The notes under the pieces were generated by a model. It had not been told where the DNA came from. It was given only the letters and a program-made list of their open reading frames with translations, and did no database searches. The position numbers and the translations under genes were made by a program. A stretch of 26,683 bases of DNA, taken from an uncultured Clostridia bacterium. GTDB taxonomy: Bacteria > Bacillota_A > Clostridia > Christensenellales > Aristaeellaceae. The DNA is taken from assembly GCA_947166205.1 (NCBI GenBank), contig CAMVDI010000004.1:1-26683 (forward strand), read 5' to 3'. Shown here in pieces: positions 7,977 to 14,924 of the stretch (within the stretch, counting starts at the first letter, position 1; each line of letters begins with the position of its first letter).

Positions 7977-9133
7977 AAAAGCGGAACCTTTTCCTCGCCC
8001 GGCGGCTGACGGGCAGGCATGCTTCCCTCTGGGTCTCGGTGCTGTCCATTCTGATGATGTTCATCACCGCCAGCGTTCTGCTGCTGATTCTGGGCAAGAA
8101 CCCGATCACGGCATTCAAAAGCTTCCTGCAGGGCTGTGGATTCCTCCCCCGGGGCAACTACGGCGGGGGGAGCGGCATGCTGACGGACCTGCTGGATTTC
8201 CTGAACTATCTGGCACCGCTGATTCTGGCCTCCCTGGCGTTTATCGCCGCCTTCAAGGCCGGGCTGTTCAACATCGGCATCTCGGGGCAGATGCTGCTCT
8301 CCGGGTTCACCGCCATGGTGCTGATCGGATACAACAAGGCCATCCCGGCGGGCCTGGCGAAGCCGCTGGTGCTGCTGACCGGAATCATCGTGGGCGGGCT
8401 GACGGGGGCCCTGATCGGATTCCTGAAATACCGCTTCAACATTCACGAAGTGGTTTCCACGATCATGATCAACTACATCATCAGCTATGTGACGGGCTTT
8501 TTCATCAACAACAATTACGTGGACATGCTGACCCGAAACAGCCGGGTCTGCTCGCCGGAATCCAGGCTGACGCTGACGGGCGTCATGATCGGGGATCTGA
8601 AATGCAAGATTCCCCTGGGCCTGATCGCGGCGATTCTGACCGCGCTGCTGGTCTCATTCCTCTTCCGGAGGACCGTTCTGGGCTTTGAGATCAAGGCCGT
8701 GGGCCAGAACCGCCGCTGCTCCGAATACACCGGGATCCGGGTGAACCGGATGATCCTGCTGTCCATGGGGCTCTCCGGCGCCATCGCCGGGCTGGCGGGC
8801 GTGACCTATTATCTGGGCTATACGAATACGATCATTCCCAAGGCGCTCCCGAGTATGGGCTACGACTCCATTTCCGTGGCGCTGCTCGGAAGCGGATCCC
8901 CGATCGGAGCCATCTTCGCCGCCGCGGTGGTGTCCATCTTCCAGCAGGGGGCCAACTACATGAGCTCCACGGTGGGGGTGGCGAAGGAGATTGCCTCCCT
9001 GATCACGGGAATCCTGCTGCTCTTCGCCGCCTGCGGGAATTATATGAAGTACCGGGCCGGCAAGACCATGCAGGCGGCGGCGGACAGACCCGCCCCGGCG
9101 GCCGGGACGGAGAAGGGGGGAGAGAAGCCGTGA
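7973..9133 (+). CDS. Nucleoside-type ABC transporter permease 1 (NupP/YufP type)
   Basis: This 386-residue inner-membrane protein of the BPD_transp_2 (LivH/RbsC-like) fold forms half of the translocation pore. About eight to ten hydrophobic helices are visible. Family landmarks are FKAGLFNIGISGQMLLSG at about residue 97, INYIISYVTGFFINN, and FEIKAVGQNRRCSEYTGI followed by GLSGAIAGLAG. The start is a TTG overlapping the ATPase stop codon (TTGA at 7973-7976). GGGGGTGA at 7958-7965, seven bases upstream, supports it, and no better ATG lies downstream. The C-terminal tail is Ala/Pro rich and cytoplasmic. It overlaps the next permease by four bases (GTGA). Confidence 0.92.
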   Translation: MKKRNLFLARRLTGRHASLWVSVLSILMMFITASVLLLILGKNPITAFKSFLQGCGFLPRGNYGGGSGMLTDLLDFLNYLAPLILASLAFIAAFKAGLFNIGISGQMLLSGFTAMVLIGYNKAIPAGLAKPLVLLTGIIVGGLTGALIGFLKYRFNIHEVVSTIMINYIISYVTGFFINNNYVDMLTRNSRVCSPESRLTLTGVMIGDLKCKIPLGLIAAILTALLVSFLFRRTVLGFEIKAVGQNRRCSEYTGIRVNRMILLSMGLSGAIAGLAGVTYYLGYTNTIIPKALPSMGYDSISVALLGSGSPIGAIFAAAVVSIFQQGANYMSSTVGVAKEIASLITGILLLFAACGNYMKYRAGKTMQAAADRPAPAAGTEKGGEKP

Positions 9134-10089
9134 ACAAGGTTTTTACAGACGGACTTTCCTTTGCGCTTCCGCTGCTGATCATGGCCATCGGCGCGCTGTA
9201 CTCCGAAAGAAGCGGCGTCACGAATCTGGCGGTGGAAGGCTTTCAGGGCGTCGGAGCCTTTTTCGGCGCTCTGGCGGCCACGCTGCTTTCCCCGGTAATG
9301 GGAAGCGGAAACCAGGCGGTAATCTATGTGGCGATTCTCTGCGCCGCCGCGGGCGGGGCGCTCTTCTCCTGCGTCCACGGGCTGCTCTGTATCCGGTTCC
9401 GCGCCAATCAGGTGATCAGCGGCGTGGTGATCAACATTCTGTCCGTGGCGCTGACCGCCTTTTTCACCAGCGCCATGAATACCATGCTGAGCGGCAACGC
9501 CTCCAACAAGTTCATCCTCGACGTTTCCGCGCGCTTCTCCGTGCCGCTGCTGAGCCGGATTCCCTGGATCGGCGGCCTGTTCACGGATGTGTATCCCTTT
9601 GAAATCCTGATCGCTGTGCTGGTGCTGGTCATGTGGTACGTGCTGAACCGGACCCGCTTCGGCATGCGGCTGAGGGCCTGCGGGGAGAACCCCCAGGCGG
9701 TGGACGCGGCCGGCGCCAGCGTGAAGAAGATCCGCTGGGCGGGCGTGATCATCTCCGGCGCCCTGTCCGGCATCGGCGGAATCTGCTTCGCCTATTCCCT
9801 GCTGGGCAACTTCTCGCCCAGCATCTATCAGGGATTCGGATACCTGGCCATTGCCGCGATGATCTTCGGCAACTGGAAGATCGGTCCCACCACGCTGGCC
9901 TGCCTGATCTTCGGCCTGGCCAAGTCCGGGGGCATGCAGCTCTGCCTGGCGGCGAAACTGCCCAGCATCTATACCGACCTTTTCCTGATGCTGCCCTATG
10001 TGCTGACCCTGCTGCTGCTCGTCTTCTTCTCCCGGAAGAACCATCCGCCCAAGGCAGCCGGCGAGCCCTGGGACCAGAGCAAGCGGTAA
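9130..10089 (+). CDS. Nucleoside-type ABC transporter permease 2 (NupQ/YufQ type)
   Basis: This 319-residue membrane partner of permease 1 shows the family pattern: LYSERSGVTNLAVEGFQGVGAF at the N-terminus, RFRANQVISGVVINIL, then FGMRLRACGENPQAVDAAG and ISGALSGIGGICFAY. The GTG start at 9130 overlaps the stop of the preceding gene and has a GGGGGAG ribosome site just upstream. With the binding protein, ATPase and permease 1 it completes the importer. No hairpin terminator was found in the 114 bases that follow, so transcription probably continues into the glycerol-1-phosphate dehydrogenase gene. Confidence 0.92.
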   Translation: MNKVFTDGLSFALPLLIMAIGALYSERSGVTNLAVEGFQGVGAFFGALAATLLSPVMGSGNQAVIYVAILCAAAGGALFSCVHGLLCIRFRANQVISGVVINILSVALTAFFTSAMNTMLSGNASNKFILDVSARFSVPLLSRIPWIGGLFTDVYPFEILIAVLVLVMWYVLNRTRFGMRLRACGENPQAVDAAGASVKKIRWAGVIISGALSGIGGICFAYSLLGNFSPSIYQGFGYLAIAAMIFGNWKIGPTTLACLIFGLAKSGGMQLCLAAKLPSIYTDLFLMLPYVLTLLLLVFFSRKNHPPKAAGEPWDQSKR

Positions 10090-10203
10090 ATCCCTTTTTT
10101 CCCGGAAAGACGGGGCGGGAAAGCATCCCGGCGCGGGGGAAACCCGGACAACGGCCCCGCGGCCCCGCCGCCGGGAGAGCATTGAACAAGGAGACAGAAC
10201 ACG

Positions 10204-11595
10204 GTGGAAAAGCATCTGAGTGAGATGAACCTGGCGGAGCTGACCGCGGAAGGCGGCATCCGCTGTTCCTGCGGAAAAGTGCACCGCTGCGGCCTGCGCT
10301 TTTTCCGTGCCGGGCCCGGCGCGGCCGGAACCCTGCCGGAGGCGCTGAAGGCCCGGGGACGCAGCCATCCCCTGCTGGTCATGGACGTGAACACGGAAAA
10401 GGCCGCCGGGGACAAAGTGCGCGCGGTGCTGTCCGGGGCGGGCATCCCCGCGTCGGAATTTGTCTTCCCGGAGAGGGAAGGAAAGATGGAGCCCGACGAA
10501 TGGGCCATGGGCGCCCTGGCCATGGCGATGGATCCCTCCTGTGACGTTATCGTGGCGGTGGGAAGCGGCGTGATCAACGACTGCTGTAAGGTGATGGCCC
10601 ACGCCTGCGGGCTGCCCAGCATGGTGGTCTGCACGGCGCCCTCCATGGACGGATACTGCTCCAACTCCGCGTCGATGATTCAGAACCGGCTGAAGGTCAG
10701 CCTGTACAACGCCTGCCCGGAGGCCATCATCGCCGACACGGATATCCTGGCCACCGCGCCGGACATCATGCTGCAGGCGGGACTGGGGGATATGCTGGCC
10801 AAGTATGTTTCCATCTGTGAATGGCGGATCAGCCATCTGGTATACGGCGACGCCTACTGCGAGGAGATCGCCGGCATGGTCCGGGCCTGCCTGAAGCGGA
10901 TCGTCGATCAGGCGGACGGGCTGATGCGCCGGGATCCGGAAGCGCTGAAATCCGTGCTGGAGGGGCTGGTGATCAGCGGGATCTCCATGGCCTTCGCGGA
11001 AATCAGCCGCCCGGCCAGCGGCCTGGAGCATTACTTCAGCCATCTGTGGGAGATGCAGGCGCTGCAGCGGGGAAAGCCCTCGGACCTGCACGGAATCCAG
11101 GTGGGCGTGGGAACGCTCTGCACGCTGTGGATCTATGAGAACATCCTGAACTTTGAATCCGTGGACCGGGACCGGGCGGAGGCCGCCATCCGCGCCTATT
11201 CCCAGGAGGCCTGGGAACAGCGGATGGAAAGCATTTTCGGGCCGGTGACGCCCGCCGTGCTGGCCACCGAGCGGAAAATCCGGAAAAACAGCCCGGAAAA
11301 CTGGGGGAAGAGGCTGGATATCATCGCCGGACACTGGACGGAGATCAGAAGCATCATCCGGGAGGAGCTGCCGCCCAGGGAGCGGGTCCACGCGCTGATG
11401 AAGCAGTGCGGTATGCCGCTTGAGCCCGCGGACCTGAAGCTTTCCCGGCAGGATACCCTGGACGCGCTGCTGGGAAGCAGGGAGATCCGGGACAAGTATC
11501 TGACCAGCAGCCTGCTGTGGGATCTGGGGCTTCTGGACGAGGCGGCGGAAAAGCTGATGAACGAACTGTACGGAGAAGAAGATGAACGAGGCTGA
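10204..11595 (+). CDS. sn-glycerol-1-phosphate dehydrogenase (AraM/EgsA type)
   Basis: This 463-residue cytoplasmic enzyme belongs to the iron-containing alcohol dehydrogenase superfamily and interconverts dihydroxyacetone phosphate and sn-glycerol 1-phosphate with NAD(P)H. Visible hallmarks are the nucleotide-binding segment VIVAVGSGVINDCCK (residues about 114-128), CTAPSMDGYCSNSASM, the metal-site aspartate in AGLGDMLAKY, and the histidines in ASGLEHYFSHLWEM and DLHGIQVGVGT. It is longer than archaeal EgsA and matches bacterial AraM in length. The start is GTG at 10204 with AAGGAG at 10188-10193. The next gene overlaps by 14 bases and encodes a HAD-IIA phosphatase, the same partner type (AraL) that neighbours AraM in Bacillus subtilis. 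No lipid-synthesis gene (PcrB-like) is in the window. Family assignment is strong; the physiological role is open. Confidence 0.9.
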   Translation: MEKHLSEMNLAELTAEGGIRCSCGKVHRCGLRFFRAGPGAAGTLPEALKARGRSHPLLVMDVNTEKAAGDKVRAVLSGAGIPASEFVFPEREGKMEPDEWAMGALAMAMDPSCDVIVAVGSGVINDCCKVMAHACGLPSMVVCTAPSMDGYCSNSASMIQNRLKVSLYNACPEAIIADTDILATAPDIMLQAGLGDMLAKYVSICEWRISHLVYGDAYCEEIAGMVRACLKRIVDQADGLMRRDPEALKSVLEGLVISGISMAFAEISRPASGLEHYFSHLWEMQALQRGKPSDLHGIQVGVGTLCTLWIYENILNFESVDRDRAEAAIRAYSQEAWEQRMESIFGPVTPAVLATERKIRKNSPENWGKRLDIIAGHWTEIRSIIREELPPRERVHALMKQCGMPLEPADLKLSRQDTLDALLGSREIRDKYLTSSLLWDLGLLDEAAEKLMNELYGEEDERG

Positions 11596-12403
11596 AATCC
11601 GGGAAAAGCTGCGCTCCGTCCGCTGCTTTCTGCTGGACATGGACGGAACCTTCTACCTGGGAAACCGGCTCATCGACGGCTCGCTGGACTTTCTGGAGGC
11701 GCTGCGGAGGACTGGACGCACCGCCCGGTTCCTGACCAACAATTCCTCCAGATCCGCCTCCGCCTATGCCCGGAAGCTGGAGGGGATGGGCGTTCCGGCG
11801 GAATACCGGGATGTGATCTCCTCCGGCCACGCGGCGGCGCACTACTGCCTGCGCAGATTTCCGGAGGGAAGGTGCTTCCTGATGGGCAACCCGGATCTTC
11901 GGGGAGAGCTGGAGTCCATGGGGATGCGGATGGAGGACCGGGATCCGGACTATGTGCTGCTGGCCTTCGACACCACGCTGCGGTATGACCGGCTGTGCGA
12001 AGCCTGCGACCTGATCCGGGCGGGACTGCCCTATATCGCCACCCATCCGGACATCAACTGCCCGACGGAGACGGGCTTCATCCCGGACGCGGGCTCCTTC
12101 ATGGCCCTGATCGAGGCCAGCACGGGGCGCAGGCCGGACGTGATCCTCGGAAAGCCCTACGGGGGAATCGTGGAGGAAGCGCTGGAGCGCACCGGGTTCC
12201 GGAAGACGGAAACCGCCATGGTGGGGGACCGGCTCTATACGGACATCGCCACGGGCGTGAACCATGGGCTGCTCTCCATCCTGGTGCTGTCCGGGGAAAC
12301 GGGGTCCGGGGATCTTGAAACCTCCGCCATCCAACCCGACCTGGTTTTCGGCCGGCTCAGCGATATGATCCCGTATCTGGGGACGGACACCGCCGGGGCG
12401 TAA
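11582..12403 (+). CDS. HAD-IIA sugar-phosphate phosphatase (NagD/AraL-like)
   Basis: This 273-residue cytoplasmic phosphatase has all four HAD motifs. Motif I is LLDMDGTFYLG with nucleophile Asp19 and acid/base Asp21, motif II is FLTNNSS, motif III is the lysine in VILGKPYGG, and motif IV is MVGDRLYTDI. The cap inserted between motifs II and III is of the C2a type found in NagD, AraL and phosphoglycolate/glycerol-phosphate phosphatases. It overlaps the dehydrogenase gene by 14 bases, so the two are translated together. A plausible job is removing phosphate from glycerol 1-phosphate or a related sugar phosphate, either as a pathway step or as clean-up of toxic intermediates; this is inference from position. 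The stop codon forms part of the terminator stem that ends the operon. Confidence 0.88.
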   Translation: MNEAEIREKLRSVRCFLLDMDGTFYLGNRLIDGSLDFLEALRRTGRTARFLTNNSSRSASAYARKLEGMGVPAEYRDVISSGHAAAHYCLRRFPEGRCFLMGNPDLRGELESMGMRMEDRDPDYVLLAFDTTLRYDRLCEACDLIRAGLPYIATHPDINCPTETGFIPDAGSFMALIEASTGRRPDVILGKPYGGIVEEALERTGFRKTETAMVGDRLYTDIATGVNHGLLSILVLSGETGSGDLETSAIQPDLVFGRLSDMIPYLGTDTAGA

Positions 12404-12423
12404 AAGCGCTCCGGCGCTTTTTT
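12402..12423 (+). terminator. Compact terminator overlapping the phosphatase stop codon
   Basis: AAAAGCGC pairs with GCGCTTTT around a TCCG loop, followed by more T residues. The left arm begins within the TAA stop. It ends the operon that starts with the BMP binding protein. Confidence 0.8.
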
Positions 12424-12503
12424 CCGCTCCGGATCCTTTCCGGCTCCGGAGCGGAACCATGTCCTGATTCCGTCCTGTTCCGGAGCTCTTTCCGCTCCGG
12501 AGC
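12421..12503 (+). repeat. Iterated CCGGAGC/GCTCCGG repeat between operons
   Basis: The 13-mer TTTCCGCTCCGGA occurs exactly at 12421-12433 and 12489-12501. A third near copy with one inserted G lies at 12437-12450. Arms also pair inversely: TTCCGCTCCGG (12422-12432) with CCGGAGCGGAA (12446-12456), and CCGGAGC with GCTCCGG at about 12480-12500. No gene is present in this stretch, which lies just upstream of the transporter promoter. Confidence 0.6.
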
Positions 12504-12511
12504 AATTTCAT

Positions 12512-12540
12512 TTGTGTTTCCGGCGAAAGTGTGATATAAA
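12512..12540 (+). promoter_or_regulatory. Predicted promoter of the queuosine-precursor transporter operon
   Basis: TATAAA at 12535-12540 is preceded by TG and one base (TGATATAAA). TTGTGT at 12512-12517 is 17 bp upstream. The predicted transcript would begin near 12547, right at the base of the pseudoknot leader. Confidence 0.6.
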
Positions 12541-12543
12541 AAT

Positions 12544-12614
12544 GGGGCTGCCCGAAAGGGCGGAAGCGAAGTTCGGGCTCTAAATCCTTCGCTATATAAA
12601 ATAAAACCAAGGAG
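12544..12614 (+). promoter_or_regulatory. Candidate preQ1 riboswitch (H-type pseudoknot leader)
   Basis: The leader can fold as a perfect H-type pseudoknot. Stem 1 pairs GCCCGAA (12550-12556) with TTCGGGC (12572-12578). Stem 2 pairs AGCGAAG (12565-12571) with CTTCGCT (12587-12593). The two stems abut with no bases between them, so they can stack coaxially; the connecting loops are AGGGCGGA and TCTAAATC. An A-rich tail leads to the ribosome site AAGGAG (12609-12614). All known preQ1 riboswitch classes are pseudoknots and often precede queuosine-precursor transporter genes like the one here. The class cannot be settled by eye: it does not fit the compact class I consensus well, and class III or a variant is my guess. 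An alternative local hairpin GCCC-GAAA-GGGC (12550-12561) competes with stem 1 and could be the switching partner. Confidence 0.62.
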
Positions 12615-12623
12615 AAAAAGAAT

Positions 12624-13343
12624 ATGGGAAAGAAAATGCTGTCCCTCTGGCAACGCGCCAGAGGGGATCTTCGCGCGGTTCCGGGGGTGGTTACGACGCT
12701 GTTCTGCGTCGCCGTCATCGTCATGAACCTTATGGCCAACAAAACGATCTATCAGGCCGGGATTGTCGCGGCGGACGGCGGCATTCTTCTTTCGTGGCTG
12801 GCGTTCATGTGCATGGACGTGGTGACAAAAGCCTTCGGGCAGCGCACGGCCACGACGCTTTCTTTTTTTGCCCTGGGAACCAATCTTTTTGTATCCCTGA
12901 TCCTTTACGTCTGCAGCGCCATTCCGACCGAGACGGATTATACCGCCCTGAACGCAATCTTCAGCGGAACCTGGTTCATCCTGCTGAGCAGCAGCGTGGC
13001 CTTTATCGTTTCCGCCGCCGTCAACAACGCGGTCAATGAATGGGTGGGACGCTTTTTCCGGAAGAATCCCTACGGAAAGACGGCCTACGCCGCCAGCAGC
13101 TATATCTCCACTTTTGTGGGCCAGTTTGTGGATAATTTCATCTTCGCGGGAATGACCTTCATGATCTTTGCCCCGATTTACTGGGACGGCTTTTGCTGGA
13201 CCCTGTCCCAGTGCGTCACCTGCTCCCTGATCGGCGCCGTTCTGGAACTGATCATGGAGATCGTGTTCTCTCCGCTGGGCTATCTGCTGCTGGATAAATG
13301 GCGGAAGGAAGGCATATGCGGCGGAAGGGAGGCGGCCCGATGA
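12624..13343 (+). CDS. Queuosine-precursor transporter, VUT/YhhQ (DUF165) family
   Basis: This 239-residue integral membrane protein belongs to the VUT family, which takes up preQ0/preQ1 or queuine for tRNA modification. Six hydrophobic segments are visible. Family landmarks are MNLMANKTIYQAG at the end of helix 1, WLAFMCMDVVTKAFGQ (the DV.T..YG-like motif) and YISTFVGQFVDNFIFAGM. AAGGAG at 12609-12614 sets the start. The leader is a pseudoknot that fits a preQ1 sensor, supporting the substrate. The gene ends in ATGA, sharing bases with the start of an SDR gene. Confidence 0.85.
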   Translation: MGKKMLSLWQRARGDLRAVPGVVTTLFCVAVIVMNLMANKTIYQAGIVAADGGILLSWLAFMCMDVVTKAFGQRTATTLSFFALGTNLFVSLILYVCSAIPTETDYTALNAIFSGTWFILLSSSVAFIVSAAVNNAVNEWVGRFFRKNPYGKTAYAASSYISTFVGQFVDNFIFAGMTFMIFAPIYWDGFCWTLSQCVTCSLIGAVLELIMEIVFSPLGYLLLDKWRKEGICGGREAAR

Positions 13344-14029
13344 ATATCCTGATCACAGGCGCCTCCGGCGCCATCGGCTCCGCGGCGGCCGGCCGGTTTC
13401 TGGACAGGGGACACCGGGTTTTCGGGATTGACACGGCTCCCGCGCCCTTCGTCCGTCCGGGCTACACCCACTTCATCGCGGATATCCGGGATGAATCCGC
13501 CCTGCCGGAGATCCCTGAACCGGAGATCCTTTTTCTGAACGCCGGCACGCAGAACAGCCCGGACGATATCGACAACAACCTGAAAGGGACGATTCTGACA
13601 GCTGAGCATTATCTGCGGGGAAACAGCGCCGTGCGATCCGTGCTGATCAACGCGTCCGCCTCGGCGGTATCCGGCCAGGAGTTTCCGGTCTACGCCGCCT
13701 CCAAGGCCGGGCTGCTGGGCTACATGAGAAATCTGGCCGTCCGCCTGGCGCCCCGGAAAGTCACCTGCAACGCCATCTGCCTGGGCGGGGTCTGCACGCC
13801 GCTGAACGATCCCGTCATGAAGGACGGGGAGCTGTGGCGGCAGATCATGAAGGTGACGCCCATGGGAAAATGGACGGATCTGGAGGAGACCGCTGACTGG
13901 GTGGAATTCCTCACCACGAAAAACCGCTCCATGTCGGGGGAAAGCCTGCTGATCGACAACGGAGAATTCAGGCTGAGCGCCACCTTTGTCTGGCCGGAGC
14001 CCGCCGACACCGTCCGGATGAAGCTCTGA
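13340..14029 (+). CDS. Short-chain dehydrogenase/reductase (SDR), substrate unknown
   Basis: This 229-residue cytoplasmic NAD(P)-dependent oxidoreductase has the classical SDR layout. The dinucleotide loop is TGASGAIG (residues 6-13), followed by the acidic end of strand 2 in GIDTAP, the LNAG motif (66-69), a catalytic serine near residue 106, and YAASK with Tyr118 and Lys122. Asp31 suggests NAD preference. The start at 13340 is chosen because AAGGGAGG lies 7 bases upstream and because it overlaps the transporter stop codon as ATGA, a hallmark of coupled translation. Longer in-frame starts upstream would cut deep into the transporter gene. Coupling to a queuosine-precursor transporter is unusual, and no role in queuosine metabolism is known to me. 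A terminator follows. Confidence 0.88.
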   Translation: MNILITGASGAIGSAAAGRFLDRGHRVFGIDTAPAPFVRPGYTHFIADIRDESALPEIPEPEILFLNAGTQNSPDDIDNNLKGTILTAEHYLRGNSAVRSVLINASASAVSGQEFPVYAASKAGLLGYMRNLAVRLAPRKVTCNAICLGGVCTPLNDPVMKDGELWRQIMKVTPMGKWTDLEETADWVEFLTTKNRSMSGESLLIDNGEFRLSATFVWPEPADTVRMKL

Positions 14030-14046
14030 GCCGGAGCCGGGGACCG

Positions 14047-14080
14047 AAAAAAACAGGAGCCCTGTTCAGGCTCCTTTTTT
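14047..14080. terminator. Bidirectional terminator between convergent genes
   Basis: AGGAGCC (14055-14061) pairs with GGCTCCT (14069-14075). A run of seven A residues lies on the left and six T residues on the right. It can stop the SDR transcript on the plus strand and the channel gene transcript on the minus strand. Confidence 0.85.
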
Positions 14081-14132
14081 ATGCTTTTCGCGGACCGGGA
14101 CGGCGGAACGCGCGGGTGGAAGCCCCTCTCCG

Positions 14133-14717
14133 CTATCTCTCCAGAAGCCATTTGACGCCGTAGCTTCCGAGCCCGTTTCCGACGGCGGCCAGCGGAATCA
14201 CCCACCAGGCGATGCTCCGGGCGACGGCGGCGTAGCCCGCCAGGGCGATGGAGTGGCCGTAGCCGGACAGGATGAACAGGACGACCCCATAGACCACAAA
14301 GGGAAGCCGGCTCACCCCCTCCTTGGGCGGTGTGGTGGCCAGATACATGCAGATTCCGCACATAAAGGACTGCCAGAGAACCTTGAACGGATCGGCGTAG
14401 GCGGCGGTCAGCGCGGCGGCGCTTTCCCGGATTTCGGGCAGGAAAAGGGAGGCCAGCAGGCCGCAGACCCCCGCCCCGGCCACGTTCATCCCCAGCATGA
14501 CCGCCTTCTGAAGCCAGTCATAATCCCCGCGGGTCACGCGGCCGGTGAACAGCTCCGCGTCGAAGTTGACCACAAACCAAAGCCCCGCGCTGAAAAGCAC
14601 GGCGCCGGCGATCCCCCCGCCGGCCTTCAGATTCACGATGCAGCCCATGCAGATCAGGACCCCCGCCGCCGCGGCCCTGCGAAGGCTGGTCCGGATGCTT
14701 TTTTGTTTCTTTGCCAT
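14133..14717 (-). CDS. Short formate/nitrite transporter (FNT) family channel
   Basis: This 194-residue membrane protein shows the FNT pattern in shortened form. The first half has GVLICMGCIVNLKAGGGIAG and then AGLWFVVNFDAELFTGR, the LFTG motif of the family. The second half ends with ILSGYGHSIALAG, whose histidine aligns with the central pore histidine of FocA and NirC. Known FNT proteins are about 250-285 residues and pentameric channels for small monovalent acids; this one is clearly shorter, with compact loops. The start at 14717 (MAKKQK) is preferred over 14765 because GGAG sits 7 bases upstream of it. Its neighbours do not define the substrate, though formate or lactate export would fit a fermenter with a D-lactate dehydrogenase nearby. 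Confidence 0.75.
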   Translation of the reverse strand: MAKKQKSIRTSLRRAAAAGVLICMGCIVNLKAGGGIAGAVLFSAGLWFVVNFDAELFTGRVTRGDYDWLQKAVMLGMNVAGAGVCGLLASLFLPEIRESAAALTAAYADPFKVLWQSFMCGICMYLATTPPKEGVSRLPFVVYGVVLFILSGYGHSIALAGYAAVARSIAWWVIPLAAVGNGLGSYGVKWLLER

Positions 14718-14763
14718 TTCAATCTCCGCCTTCAGTGATTGTCTCTTTCGGTTTCCGGGGGTC

Positions 14764-14792
14764 ATTGTAGCATACGGACAGCGATTGTTCCA
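14764..14792 (-). promoter_or_regulatory. Predicted promoter of the FNT gene
   Basis: Read on the minus strand, TACAAT (14769-14764) is preceded by TG and one base. TGGAAC (14792-14787) lies 17 bp upstream. It is divergent from the peptidase T promoter. Confidence 0.6.
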
Positions 14793-14828
14793 GTACGGGA
14801 CGCAAAAAAAGAGGCCGCAGATAAATCT

Positions 14829-14856
14829 TGTTCTGCCGTCCGGATTGATGTATGAT
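14829..14856 (+). promoter_or_regulatory. Predicted promoter of the peptidase T gene
   Basis: TTGTTC at 14829-14834 and TATGAT at 14851-14856 are separated by 16 bp. About 65 bases of leader follow before the ATG. Confidence 0.55.
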
Positions 14857-14924
14857 GAGAAAAAAGATCCCGGAACAATTCATCCGCTTCCGTGACGGAC
14901 CGGAAAACGAGGAGGACAGAGAAG

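Noticed and set aside
10090..10203. GC-rich gap between permease 2 and the G1P dehydrogenase as a terminator or promoter region
   Set aside because: The T-run comes before any stem rather than after, and no -35/-10 pair was found.
9040..11640. 866-residue open frame on the minus strand
   Set aside because: It is antisense to permease 1, permease 2 and the G1P dehydrogenase, which all have clear motifs and coupled starts.
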